Positions 26,022 through 34,539 of a stretch of DNA of 64,000 nucleotides are shown one piece after another. Position 1 is the stretch's first letter. Each line of letters opens with the position of its first letter. Under the pieces are notes generated by a model that made no database searches, was not told where the DNA came from, and worked only from the letters and a program-made list of their open reading frames with translations. The stretch is from Glaciecola flavus (GTDB lineage Bacteria > Pseudomonadota > Gammaproteobacteria > Enterobacterales > Alteromonadaceae). The translations under genes were made by a program, and so were the position numbers. Location of the stretch: assembly GCF_042646125.1 (NCBI RefSeq), contig NZ_JBHRSW010000049.1, forward strand, positions 28,882 through 92,881. The letters are read 5' to 3'.

Positions 26022-26471
26022 TTACTTACAGCCTTTACACTGACGACACAAACGCAAATTGAGCACGTGTGCGCCGATAATTAACGCGGCGCCGACTGTA
26101 ACCGTAAATGGCTCAAGCTCATGCCCTAAAGCATCTTTGTTCCAATATATTAATGCACCAGCTGCAAGAGAATATAAAGGGTAAAGTTGTCTATGGTATT
26201 GGTGAAAACCAATAAACATAGCGGCAAAACCGATAACGACCGACAGTGACAAAATCACGCGTTCAAACCAATGCTCGGCAAAAAAGCTTGACGCAATGAC
26301 AGGCGCAATCGGTAACAACAGGGGTAAAGCAAGACAATGAACAGCACATAAACCAGAGATCCACACTCCCAGCTTGTCCAAACGGCCAGAATCGCCAGTG
26401 CCGACTGAGGTTTGAGAATTTTCCTCGGCCAGCTCCTCTACAGTAAGATCAGAAGATTTTAGTTGTCGCAA
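26022..26471 (-). CDS. MerC-domain membrane protein, probably zinc-regulated
   Basis: A 149-residue protein with four predicted membrane helices and the MerC signature GLCAVHCLALPLLLP around residue 41. A cysteine cluster CRQCKGCK at the extreme C-terminus could bind metal. MerC in mercury operons carries Hg(II); here there is no mer context. A Zur-type palindrome overlaps a TATAAT upstream, suggesting derepression under zinc shortage and a role in zinc or other metal handling. The start appears to be TTG at 26471; the exact N-terminus is uncertain. Confidence 0.8.
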   Translation of the reverse strand: MRQLKSSDLTVEELAEENSQTSVGTGDSGRLDKLGVWISGLCAVHCLALPLLLPIAPVIASSFFAEHWFERVILSLSVVIGFAAMFIGFHQYHRQLYPLYSLAAGALIYWNKDALGHELEPFTVTVGAALIIGAHVLNLRLCRQCKGCK

Positions 26472-26523
26472 TGTCGTTTACCTAAGCGCTAAATTAGTCA
26501 ATGTCACATTTACTCGTGACGGA

Positions 26524-26538
26524 TGTTATAGTGTAACA
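26524..26538. promoter_or_regulatory. Zur-type operator upstream of the MerC-like gene
   Basis: TGTTATAGTGTAACA is a near-perfect palindrome and matches the gammaproteobacterial Zur core TGTTATA-N-TATAACA at all but one position. It lies 53 bp upstream of the gene. A TATAAT on the minus strand (26538-26543) abuts it, so binding would block transcription. No other gene starts from this interval. Confidence 0.7.
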
Positions 26539-26672
26539 TTATACCTGAGTAAGTAGAAATATTATTACGCCTAGTTTTTATAGATCGAGAAGCCGTTTAT
26601 GCTTGCTGCTTTTTGATTGCGAAATCGGCAAAAATACACCCGCACTCTAGTTTAGCAGTACTTGTAGGGTGA

Positions 26673-27506
26673 CTAATTCGGTAAACTGAGAGACTGTGGT
26701 GCTCCGCTATCAAAGTTACGTGATGCGGAGGCTAATCTTGGATTCAGTCTAAATTTGTTTTTTTCTCTTAAAAACTTACTGACAGTCACCAGCTCAATGT
26801 CTTCTGGCAGTTTAGCTAGATTTTCATTTAAAAAAGTGAGGGTTACGGGGTAAGGGTGCGCAATACCAATAGCTTTTCCGCGCTTCCTTGCTTCAAAGAT
26901 AAGAGCTTGAAACTGTTTCTGTAAAAAGTGAGTAGTTTGGTAATGATCCAAAAAGATATGCCTTCTGGCTGCTTTTACTCCAAACTGTTCAGCTAAGAGA
27001 CTTGCTTTCGTAAAGCGCGTTGTTCGACTATCAATAAAAAATAAGTTGGCTGCTTGCAATACTGTCATGACGCTTTTCATTTGCAGAGTCATTTGCGTTA
27101 ACTTACTCCCCATGTGGTTGTTCATCCCAACAGCATGAGGAACAGTTTGCAATGCATCAACAATCGCGCCTTCTACTTCACTCGGATACATATTCGCCAA
27201 TATCGCCCCCTCACCTAAATTTTCGCCGTTTAGCGATTCCATAGGCATGTGCAACATGACTTCGCGGTTTTGTTCGGCTGCGAAGTAAGAAAACCGAGTT
27301 GAAAACTCAGTATGAGGTAGTATTGAAAAGGTAACATCTTTGGGTAGAGAAAAAGCAACCGCATCGGACGCTTTCGCTCCAATGTCGTCAATAATAATGG
27401 CTATTTGCACCTTATTCTTAGCCGCTAAACTTGGGCTAAACAAAGTTATGGACAAAAATACAAATACCATTGATAAAAAAAGTTTGAGCTGAATAGGTTT
27501 TAGCAC
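26673..27506 (-). CDS. Divergent polysaccharide deacetylase family protein (YibQ-like)
   Basis: A 277-residue protein of the COG2861 / YibQ family. The signal peptide (LKLFLSMVFVFLSITLFSPSLAA) points to the periplasm. The NodB-like fold has IAIIIDDIGAKASDAVAF (double Asp), REVMLHMPMES (His), and VGMNNHMGSKLTQ near the active site, plus FLDHYQTT and GIAHPYPVTL. The substrate is not established; the location suggests cell-wall or envelope polysaccharide. GTG at 27506 is the likely start. The MalY-type gene lies upstream on the same strand. Confidence 0.88.
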   Translation of the reverse strand: MLKPIQLKLFLSMVFVFLSITLFSPSLAAKNKVQIAIIIDDIGAKASDAVAFSLPKDVTFSILPHTEFSTRFSYFAAEQNREVMLHMPMESLNGENLGEGAILANMYPSEVEGAIVDALQTVPHAVGMNNHMGSKLTQMTLQMKSVMTVLQAANLFFIDSRTTRFTKASLLAEQFGVKAARRHIFLDHYQTTHFLQKQFQALIFEARKRGKAIGIAHPYPVTLTFLNENLAKLPEDIELVTVSKFLREKNKFRLNPRLASASRNFDSGAPQSLSLPN

Positions 27507-27581
27507 ACTGTTATTTTTATGACGCTCGCGAATTTAGAATAACAGTGTTCTGCAATAATTGCACCTATTTGACTGAACGAT

Positions 27582-28709
27582 CTACTTTGACAATCTTTCT
27601 ACAATACTTTCAAGCATGCTTCTTGGGCAGCCATAGTTAATTCGGAAAAAATTTGCTTGTCCAAAATCTCTCCCCGGAGAGGGGCCAACGCCTCTGTCTT
27701 CACACCACTTTTGAGTATCACTCACTCCCAAACCACTGGCATCAACCCAAAGCAGAAACGTCGCTTCAGGCGCAACACAAGACAAGCCGTCAATATTATT
27801 TATTGCTTCAACCAAGTAATCTCTGTTTGCTCGTAAATAATCAAGCTGAGCGTTCAGCCAATCCTGACACTGAGTAAACGCAACTTCAGTCGCGACTAAT
27901 CCCATAACCGTGACCCACGGTACAATACCAGCACCTGCATTGACAAACTGACGACGGATTTTTGCATTAGGGATAATGGCAAATGACGTGCCCAAGCCCG
28001 CGACATTAAAGGTTTTACTTGCCGCCATTAAAGTGATGGATTGATCTTCAAGGCTTGGAATTTTCCCTGCAGGAATATGACGAACATCGTCAAGGATCAA
28101 ATCACAATGGATCTCATCACTACATACTGTCACGCCATTTGCGGTGCATATATTCGCAATTCTCGTCAACTCTTCTTTGTTTAAAACCGTACCAACCGGA
28201 TTCATTGGGTTGCATAAGATAAACAAACTGGTATGCGGCTTGGCTGCATGCGCCTCTAGTGCATCGAAGTCTAGGGTCCAACGCCCGTCTACGAATACAG
28301 TAGATACCTCAAGCCGCGCTTTCCCATTGATTTGAGGGGCAGCCAACAATGGGGGGTAATTGGGAGTTTGCACAATAATACTGCTTTGATCACTTGCAAA
28401 ACCTTTACATGCCATATTAAAAGCAGGCACAACACCCGGAGTCCAGACGATCCAATCCGCTTCAATATGCCAATCATATTGTTTTTTGCACCAATCGATG
28501 ATGGCATCTGTAGCAGGTGTATATTCTTTGGGTAAGGTGTAACCAAACAGTCCATGCTGACTCCGTTTAACAAGGGCGTCGATGATCGGCTGTGGACTTG
28601 AAAACTCGGTGTCTGCAACCCAAGTTGGAATGATATCTTTACCTTTATATCGTTCCCACTTAAAAGCATGTGTTGGACTTCTATCAGTAAGTGTATCGAA
28701 ATTGTACAA
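27582..28709 (-). CDS. MalY/PatB-type PLP aminotransferase (cystathionine beta-lyase)
   Basis: A 375-residue fold-type I PLP enzyme. Diagnostic segments are WVADTEFSSPQPI, LCNPMNPVGTV, CSDEIHCDLIL (the Asp that pairs with the PLP nitrogen) and MAASKTFNVAGLG (Schiff-base Lys). MalY/PatB proteins cleave C-S bonds of cystathionine or related thioethers; PatB-like activity on other Cys conjugates is equally possible. The start seems to be TTG at 28709, which aligns with the conserved NFDTLTDR-THAFKWE N-terminus; an AGAG element lies about eight bases upstream. Confidence 0.88.
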   Translation of the reverse strand: MYNFDTLTDRSPTHAFKWERYKGKDIIPTWVADTEFSSPQPIIDALVKRSQHGLFGYTLPKEYTPATDAIIDWCKKQYDWHIEADWIVWTPGVVPAFNMACKGFASDQSSIIVQTPNYPPLLAAPQINGKARLEVSTVFVDGRWTLDFDALEAHAAKPHTSLFILCNPMNPVGTVLNKEELTRIANICTANGVTVCSDEIHCDLILDDVRHIPAGKIPSLEDQSITLMAASKTFNVAGLGTSFAIIPNAKIRRQFVNAGAGIVPWVTVMGLVATEVAFTQCQDWLNAQLDYLRANRDYLVEAINNIDGLSCVAPEATFLLWVDASGLGVSDTQKWCEDRGVGPSPGRDFGQANFFRINYGCPRSMLESIVERLSK

Positions 28710-28782
28710 AAGATGACTCTAGTTGATTGATTTGCGCCAAATATAGCATTGGTAAAAGGTATACGGTAGTGTCATAAAGATA

Positions 28783-28812
28783 TAAAAAAGGCGAGATAAA
28801 CTACCTCGCCTT
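28783..28812 (-). terminator. Terminator after typA
   Basis: Stem AAGGCGAG / CTCGCCTT (28788-28795, 28805-28812). On the minus strand it is followed by TTTTTATATC. It lies about 50 bp beyond the typA stop and separates it from the MalY-type gene. Confidence 0.87.
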
Positions 28813-28863
28813 ATTCAGAGCTGTGGTTACACTCAATAAAATTTAACTATGCCACTTAGAGGT

Positions 28864-30693
28864 CTAGTCTTTTTTCGTTCTTGAAGCCCGCTTACGATCA
28901 CTTTCTGTAAGCAGCTTTTTACGAATACGAATACTTTCAGGCGTAACTTCTACTAGTTCATCGTCATCGATAAACTCAAGTGCTTGCTCTAAAGTCATAA
29001 TGATGGGCGGGACTAAGCTCTGTGCTTCGTCAGTACCAGATGCACGCACGTTCGTTAGCTGTTTGCCTTTTAGTGCATTAACAGTTAAATCGTTGTCACG
29101 ACTGTGAATACCGATAACCATCCCTTCGTACACTTCCACACCATGACCAATAAACAAACGACCGCGATCCTGCAGATTAAACAGAGCATTGGTCAAAGCC
29201 TTCCCTGTTGCATTGGCAATCAGAACACCATTTTTACGCTGACCAATCGTGCCCCCTTTGTGCGGACCATAGTGATCAAATGTGTGGTAAAGTAAACCAG
29301 AACCAGAAGTCAGTGTCATAAACTCTGTTTGAAAGCCTATCAAGCCTCTACTTGGGATCATGAAATCCATTCTAGTGCGCCCTTTACCATCTGGAGACAT
29401 GTTGGTGAGTTCGGCTTTGCGTATTCCAAGCTGCTCCATGATAGAGCCTTGGTGCTCTTCCTCACAATCAATGGTTAAGGTTTCATAGGGTTCTAGCAGC
29501 TGTCCATCTTCTTCTTTGAGAATAACTTCTGGACGAGAAACTGCTAATTCATAACCTTCTCGACGCATATTTTCGATCAATATACCCAAGTGAAGTTCAC
29601 CGCGACCTGACACTCTAAATTTGTCTGGGTCTTCAGTTTCCTCTACTCTAAGTGCCACATTATGTACAAGCTCAGCATTCAGCCTATCAAGAATATTTCG
29701 AGAGGTTACATACTTACCTTCTTTACCCGAGAAAGGTGAAGTATTGACTTGAAAAGTCATCGTTACGGTTGGTTCATCCACAGAGAGCGCAGGTAAGGCT
29801 TCGACAGTATTTAAATCACATACAGTATCGGATATTTTTAGCTCGCCTAAACCTGTAATTGCGACAATATCGCCTGCACTTGCTTGTTCTACGTCATGGC
29901 GGTCTAAGCCCAGATAACCGAGTACTTTACCCACTTTGCCATTTCGCTTTTCACCGGCAGCATTCACGACTGTCACTTGTTGATTGATCTTAATTGACCC
30001 GCGCTTAATTCTACCTACACCAATCACGCCCAAATAGCTGTTGTAATCCAACTGAGAGATCTGCATTTGTAAAGGGCCATCAGCATCCGCATCCGGTGCC
30101 GCTACTTGCTCAATAATCATCTCAAATAAGGGAGTCATGTCTGTACCAGAGACTTCAGCATCATGCGAAGCCCAACCGTTCAAAGCAGACGCATAAACCA
30201 CTTGAAAATCAAGTTGATCATCTGTCGCACCGAGGTTGTCAAACAAGTCAAACACTTGGTCGATCACCCAATCTGGACGAGCACCTGGCTTATCAATTTT
30301 GTTCACAACTACAATCGGTTTAAGACCTTGGGCAAAGGCTTTTTGTGTCACAAAACGGGTCTGTGGCATTGGACCTTCTTGCGCATCAACTAGCAACAAG
30401 ACTGAGTCCGCCATAGACATTACACGCTCAACTTCTCCACCGAAATCAGCGTGTCCAGGCGTGTCTACAATGTTGATCCGATAGTCGCCATAGTTAATGG
30501 CCGTGTTTTTTGCCAGAATCGTAATACCGCGTTCTTTCTCGATATCATTGGAGTCCATCACACGCTCTTCGTTGTCGCCACGTGTTTGTAAAGTACCAGA
30601 TTGTTGTAGGAGCTTATCAACCAAGGTCGTTTTACCATGGTCAACGTGTGCAATAATGGCAATATTGCGCAAATTAGCGATGCTTGAAGACAT
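28864..30693 (-). CDS. typA: Ribosome-associated GTPase TypA/BipA
   Basis: Translational GTPase involved in 50S assembly and in stress or cold adaptation. The 609 residues match the family. G1 is AHVDHGKTTL, G2/switch I contains ERGITILAKN, G3 is DTPGHADFGGEVERV and G4 is NKID. Domain III and V segments and the TypA C-terminal domain with the FIPSRGLIGF-type loop (here MIPSRGLIGFQTEF) follow. It is divergent from glnA across 605 bp, as in E. coli, where bipA is also next to glnA. Confidence 0.98.
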   Translation of the reverse strand: MSSSIANLRNIAIIAHVDHGKTTLVDKLLQQSGTLQTRGDNEERVMDSNDIEKERGITILAKNTAINYGDYRINIVDTPGHADFGGEVERVMSMADSVLLLVDAQEGPMPQTRFVTQKAFAQGLKPIVVVNKIDKPGARPDWVIDQVFDLFDNLGATDDQLDFQVVYASALNGWASHDAEVSGTDMTPLFEMIIEQVAAPDADADGPLQMQISQLDYNSYLGVIGVGRIKRGSIKINQQVTVVNAAGEKRNGKVGKVLGYLGLDRHDVEQASAGDIVAITGLGELKISDTVCDLNTVEALPALSVDEPTVTMTFQVNTSPFSGKEGKYVTSRNILDRLNAELVHNVALRVEETEDPDKFRVSGRGELHLGILIENMRREGYELAVSRPEVILKEEDGQLLEPYETLTIDCEEEHQGSIMEQLGIRKAELTNMSPDGKGRTRMDFMIPSRGLIGFQTEFMTLTSGSGLLYHTFDHYGPHKGGTIGQRKNGVLIANATGKALTNALFNLQDRGRLFIGHGVEVYEGMVIGIHSRDNDLTVNALKGKQLTNVRASGTDEAQSLVPPIIMTLEQALEFIDDDELVEVTPESIRIRKKLLTESDRKRASRTKKD

Positions 30694-30934
30694 AAATACT
30701 CTCTGTAATAACTCGTAAGGTACAAAAGCGAATCTGCCTTCAGTTAGATATAGAAGGGGATATGCTCATGCTTACGAGAGAAACCTAATTGGCGGCGGAT
30801 TGTACAGACTTATTGTGAATTAGGCTATGCGTATCCATGGATTTTTGAGCGTTTTATTCAATAAATAAAGTTAGGCTGCACGAAGGCATTAATAACTTAA
30901 CAAGCTGTTAACACAAGTCCAAATAAATTGATGC

Positions 30935-30951
30935 ATCACCAATTTTGTGCA
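30935..30951. promoter_or_regulatory. NtrC-type enhancer site 1 for glnA
   Basis: ATCACCAATTTTGTGCA matches the NtrC consensus TGCACYA-N3-TGGTGCA at 11 of 14 specified positions by my count. It is centred 137 bp upstream of the transcription start expected from the sigma-54 element. Confidence 0.7.
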
Positions 30952-30965
30952 ACACCCATGCTTTT

Positions 30966-30982
30966 TGCACCATTATAATTCA
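30966..30982. promoter_or_regulatory. NtrC-type enhancer site 2 for glnA
   Basis: TGCACCATTATAATTCA has a perfect left half-site and matches 11 of 14 consensus positions. It is exactly 31 bp (about three helical turns) from site 1, centred about 106 bp upstream of the expected start. This closely resembles the -140 and -108 sites of E. coli glnAp2. Confidence 0.7.
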
Positions 30983-31053
30983 ACGCTACATCAACATCTC
31001 ACCCTTTTAAGGATATTCTTTTTTTAAAACATACTCTTAAGTATTAATACCGA

Positions 31054-31069
31054 TTGGCATGATAATGGC
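31054..31069 (+). promoter_or_regulatory. Sigma-54 promoter of glnA
   Basis: TTGGCATGATAATGGC has GG (31056-31057) and GC (31068-31069) separated by exactly ten bases, the invariant -24/-12 spacing of sigma-54 promoters. Transcription would start near 31080, leaving a leader of about 220 nt before glnA. The rest of the 30694-31298 gap holds no credible ORF. Confidence 0.75.
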
Positions 31070-31298
31070 TTTAACCCAAGTTAATTCCGCAATCGGGTTA
31101 TATGGGTTGTTACATGAGTTGTTAATGATACTCCCGTAACATGCAAATGTATCAAGGGAGCTTGATTATGACTGGCGGATATGGTCATACTTAAGTGTTG
31201 GCAACAACCATTACAACGACCAACATTTTCGTTTTCAGGTAAATTTTGTAATTTATCTAAATACCTATCACACAACGGACTTAAAACTGGAGAACTAT

Positions 31299-32708
31299 AT
31301 GTCAATTGAGTCAGCTTTAGCGCTTATCACAGAAAGCGAAGCTAAGTTTGTAGATTTACGTTTCACCGACACAAAAGGTAAAGAGCAACACGTTTCTATC
31401 CCTGCAGGGCTAGTAGATGAAGAGTTTTTCGAAGAAGGAAAAATGTTTGACGGTTCGTCTATTGCTGGTTGGAAAGGGATCAACGAATCAGACATGATCC
31501 TTATGCCTGATCCTGAGAGTGCCGTTGTTGACCCGTTCGCAGAAGAAACCCAAGTGAATATCCGTTGTGATGTGGTTGAACCATCTACAATGCAAGGCTA
31601 CGATCGCGACCCTCGCTCTGTCGCAAAACGTGCAGAAGAATACCTTAAGTCCACAGGTATCGGTGACACAATCTTATTCGGACCTGAGCCAGAATTCTTC
31701 CTATTTGACGACGTCAAGTTCCACACCGATATGGCTGGTTCTTTTTATGCCATTGATTCTGAGGAAGCAAAATGGAACTCGGGCTCTGATTACGAAGGCG
31801 GTAACATGGGACACCGCCCTAGCGTGAAAGGCGGATATTTCCCAGTACCACCTGTAGATTCAGCGCACGATATGCGTGCAGCAATGTGTCTTGTAATGGA
31901 AGAAATGGGCTTGGTTGTTGAAGCGCATCACCACGAAGTAGCGACGGCTGGCCAAAATGAAATTGCTTGTCAGTTCAACACACTAGTTAAGAAAGCAGAC
32001 GAAATTCAAATTTATAAGTATGTAATTCACAATGTCGCTCATGGTTACGGCAAGAGCGCAACATTTATGCCTAAGCCATTAGTTGGAGACAACGGTTCTG
32101 GTATGCACTGTCACCAATCAATTGGCAAAGACGGCAAAAACATCTTTGCTGGCGACAAGTACGCTGGTCTTTCTGAAGAAGCACTTTATTACATTGGCGG
32201 AATCATCAAGCATGCTCGTGCTATCAATGCTTTTGCGAATGCATCAACTAACTCTTATAAGCGTTTAGTGCCTGGTTTTGAAGCTCCAGTAATGCTTGCT
32301 TACTCAGCTCGTAACCGCAGTGCATCTATTCGTATTCCTTATGTTACGAGTGACAAAGCTCGCCGTATCGAAGTGCGCTTCCCTGACCCAACAGCTAACC
32401 CATATTTAGCATTTACTGCGATGCTTATGGCTGGTATCGATGGTATCAAAAACAAAATTCACCCTGGTGACGCTGCTGATAAGGATCTGTATGACTTACC
32501 AGCTGAAGAAGCCGCTTCTATTCCGACAGTAGCTAGCTCATTAGAACAAGCACTTGAAGCACTTGATGCTGACCGTGAATTCTTGACTGCTGGCGGCGTT
32601 ATGTCAGACGACATGATCGATGCTTATATCGAACTTAAGTCTGAAGAAGTCGAAAAAGTTAACATGACGACTCACCCTGTTGAGTTTGACATGTACTACA
32701 GCGTTTAA
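31299..32708 (+). CDS. glnA: Glutamine synthetase, type I
   Basis: Dodecameric enzyme that makes glutamine from glutamate, ammonia and ATP. The 469 residues match GSI-beta. Markers include MFDGSSIAGWKGINESDM, the active-site FGPEPEFFLFD, VEAHHHEVATAGQNEI, and the adenylylation-site Tyr in KDLYDLPAEE, so it should be regulated by GlnE. It is followed by a strong terminator, then by DUF4124, glnL and glnG. The sigma-54 element and two NtrC-type sites upstream predict induction under nitrogen limitation. Confidence 0.99.
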   Translation: MSIESALALITESEAKFVDLRFTDTKGKEQHVSIPAGLVDEEFFEEGKMFDGSSIAGWKGINESDMILMPDPESAVVDPFAEETQVNIRCDVVEPSTMQGYDRDPRSVAKRAEEYLKSTGIGDTILFGPEPEFFLFDDVKFHTDMAGSFYAIDSEEAKWNSGSDYEGGNMGHRPSVKGGYFPVPPVDSAHDMRAAMCLVMEEMGLVVEAHHHEVATAGQNEIACQFNTLVKKADEIQIYKYVIHNVAHGYGKSATFMPKPLVGDNGSGMHCHQSIGKDGKNIFAGDKYAGLSEEALYYIGGIIKHARAINAFANASTNSYKRLVPGFEAPVMLAYSARNRSASIRIPYVTSDKARRIEVRFPDPTANPYLAFTAMLMAGIDGIKNKIHPGDAADKDLYDLPAEEAASIPTVASSLEQALEALDADREFLTAGGVMSDDMIDAYIELKSEEVEKVNMTTHPVEFDMYYSV

Positions 32709-32723
32709 TAAATACCCAAGTAT

Positions 32724-32750
32724 AAAAAGCCTGCATTAAGCAGGCTTTTT
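32724..32750 (+). terminator. Terminator after glnA
   Basis: Stem AAAAAGCCTGC / GCAGGCTTTTT with a five-base loop and further T residues, 16 bp after the glnA stop. It separates glnA from the downstream genes. Confidence 0.92.
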
Positions 32751-32814
32751 TTATGCTTCCCATTTATGTAGTATTGGATAGCATAGAGTTGTCAGTCTGT
32801 TTGGGTATACGCAT

Positions 32815-33318
32815 ATGCTACCGAGAGTGTTATCGTTTATGTGTTTATGTTTGTTTGCAAGCCTTGCAAACGCAAAAATATATAAAATAGTAAATGCAGA
32901 TGGCAGCATCACTTATTCAGATAAACCCATACCTGGTGCAATCGAAGTCAAACTCAAAAGCAACGCGACCACTATTCCTGCACAAACCATTCACCCAATC
33001 CAAGAAAAACCATCAATAAAGAAGAAATCATACCGTTTGTCAGTGTCAAAACCATCTGACGGCGCGACTATTCGCAACAATTTGGGAAAAGTAAGTATCA
33101 CCGCTTCCTTAGAGCCTCAAATCAGTGGTATGTATAATTTACTGATGGGGGACAAAACTTATCGATCTCCCACCGGTCAATTCCAACTAGATAACGTAGA
33201 CCGTGGTGAACACAGCTATCAAATTACATTCACTGATAACACAGGCAAGGTTATTGCATCTACCAGCCCAAGAGTACTTTACCTGCACCGCACCTCAATT
33301 ATCAATCGCCCTAATTAA
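32815..33318 (+). CDS. DUF4124-domain periplasmic protein
   Basis: A 167-residue protein. Residues 1-20 are a signal peptide (LSFMCLCLFASLANA). The DUF4124 segment follows at once: KIYKIVNADGSITYSDKPIPG. The second half (YRLSVSKPSDGATIRNNLGK to the end) looks like an Ig-like beta-sandwich. The function is unknown to me. It sits between glnA and glnL, a placement that I believe recurs in related marine gammaproteobacteria, but no nitrogen role is shown by the sequence. Confidence 0.8.
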   Translation: MLPRVLSFMCLCLFASLANAKIYKIVNADGSITYSDKPIPGAIEVKLKSNATTIPAQTIHPIQEKPSIKKKSYRLSVSKPSDGATIRNNLGKVSITASLEPQISGMYNLLMGDKTYRSPTGQFQLDNVDRGEHSYQITFTDNTGKVIASTSPRVLYLHRTSIINRPN

Positions 33319-33410
33319 GGGATACCTTTTGCAAACAAGGGCTTAGATTGCAATAGTTGCCGATAAAGGTAGAGTAAAGAATCTGTTTTATCGCGTTACC
33401 AACTAGTTTA

Positions 33411-33427
33411 TGCACTATTTTTGTGCG
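33411..33427. promoter_or_regulatory. NtrC-type site at the glnL promoter
   Basis: TGCACTATTTTTGTGCG matches TGCACYA-N3-TGGTGCA at 12 of 14 positions. It lies directly before glnL, a position suited to NtrC control of its own operon, as at glnLp in enteric bacteria. It overlaps the furthest-upstream TTG of the glnL frame, which argues against that start. Confidence 0.68.
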
Positions 33428-33453
33428 AATCATCACTTAGGCCGGAGTTTATT

Positions 33454-34539
33454 TTGGGGAATACACCACTCCTACTGGAAACCATTTTTCAATCAATGAC
33501 AAATGCTTTGCTCGTGCTCGATGAGGAATTCAATATCGTGTACGTCAATGAAGCAGCGCTGAATGTTTTTGAAACCGGCTTGAGTCAAATTCAAGAAAAA
33601 ACCTTTGACGAGTTTTTTCTCCAAGAACATTTGGATTTACGGCGTTTTGAAAGGGCATTTTCCAAGGGCGAAGAATTTTCAGAAGCTGAATTGCAGCTTT
33701 GCTTCAAGGACGGACGTTGTATCTTGGTGGATCTTCAGGCAAATATTTTTAGAGTTGAACAAAAAGAATATTTACTGCTTGAGATAATGCCGGTAGATAA
33801 GCAAAGAAAAATAAGCCAAGAAACACAACAATACGCGCAACAGGTCGCTGCAAGAGAATTAATACGCGGTCTTGCCCACGAAATCAAAAACCCTTTGGGA
33901 GGTATTCGCGGCGCGGCACAACTGCTCAACCGCCAATTGCCAACACGAGAGCAGCAAGAATTTACTCAAATGATTATGGAGCAGGCAGATAGATTACGCG
34001 GTTTAGTTGACCGACTATTGGGCCCTAACACCCTTCCTCAAAAAGGCTATTGCAATTTACATGAAGTGATTGAAAAAGTGCGCTCAGTCATTGCAGCGGA
34101 TCAATCATATTCTATTCGTGTGATTCGTGACTATGATCCTTCAATACCGGATGTCTACGCCGATCCGGATATGTTGCAACAAGCGCTACTAAATATTGTT
34201 CGTAATGCGAGTCAAGCATTAAAAGACGCTCATATTGAAAAACCCACTATTCGCTTGAAAACGAGAATAGAGAGAAGTTCAGTTATCAATGGAAAACGCC
34301 ATGCTTTATGCGCACTAATCAGTGTCATAGATAACGGCCCCGGCATACCAAGAGAATTAAGAGACACCTTGTTTTATCCAATGGTGACAAGCAAAAAAAA
34401 TGGCAGTGGCTTAGGCTTATCTATTGCACAAACTTTGACTGATCACCATGACGGAAAAATAGACTTAGAAAGTTTCCCAGGATACACGGAGTTTACGATC
34501 TACATACCAATAACAAAAAAGGACGCAAACAATGAATGA
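33454..34539 (+). CDS. glnL: Nitrogen regulation sensor kinase NtrB
   Basis: Cytosolic histidine kinase/phosphatase that controls NtrC in response to PII. The reading frame is open from TTG 33421, but that codon lies inside an NtrC-type site and has no ribosome binding site. TTG 33454 has CCGGAG six bases upstream and is preferred, giving 361 residues. An N-terminal PAS domain (SMTNALLVLDEEFNIVYVNE) is followed by the H-box RGLAHEIKNPLGGIRGAAQ, the N-box NIVRNASQAL, and the G boxes DNGPGIP and GSGLGLSIAQ. The stop overlaps glnG by eight bases. Confidence 0.93.
   Translation: MGNTPLLLETIFQSMTNALLVLDEEFNIVYVNEAALNVFETGLSQIQEKTFDEFFLQEHLDLRRFERAFSKGEEFSEAELQLCFKDGRCILVDLQANIFRVEQKEYLLLEIMPVDKQRKISQETQQYAQQVAARELIRGLAHEIKNPLGGIRGAAQLLNRQLPTREQQEFTQMIMEQADRLRGLVDRLLGPNTLPQKGYCNLHEVIEKVRSVIAADQSYSIRVIRDYDPSIPDVYADPDMLQQALLNIVRNASQALKDAHIEKPTIRLKTRIERSSVINGKRHALCALISVIDNGPGIPRELRDTLFYPMVTSKKNGSGLGLSIAQTLTDHHDGKIDLESFPGYTEFTIYIPITKKDANNE

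Noticed and set aside
31081..31305. Minus-strand ORF of 74 residues upstream of glnA
   Set aside because: It covers the glnA leader downstream of a sigma-54 element, shows no family resemblance and has no credible ribosome binding site.
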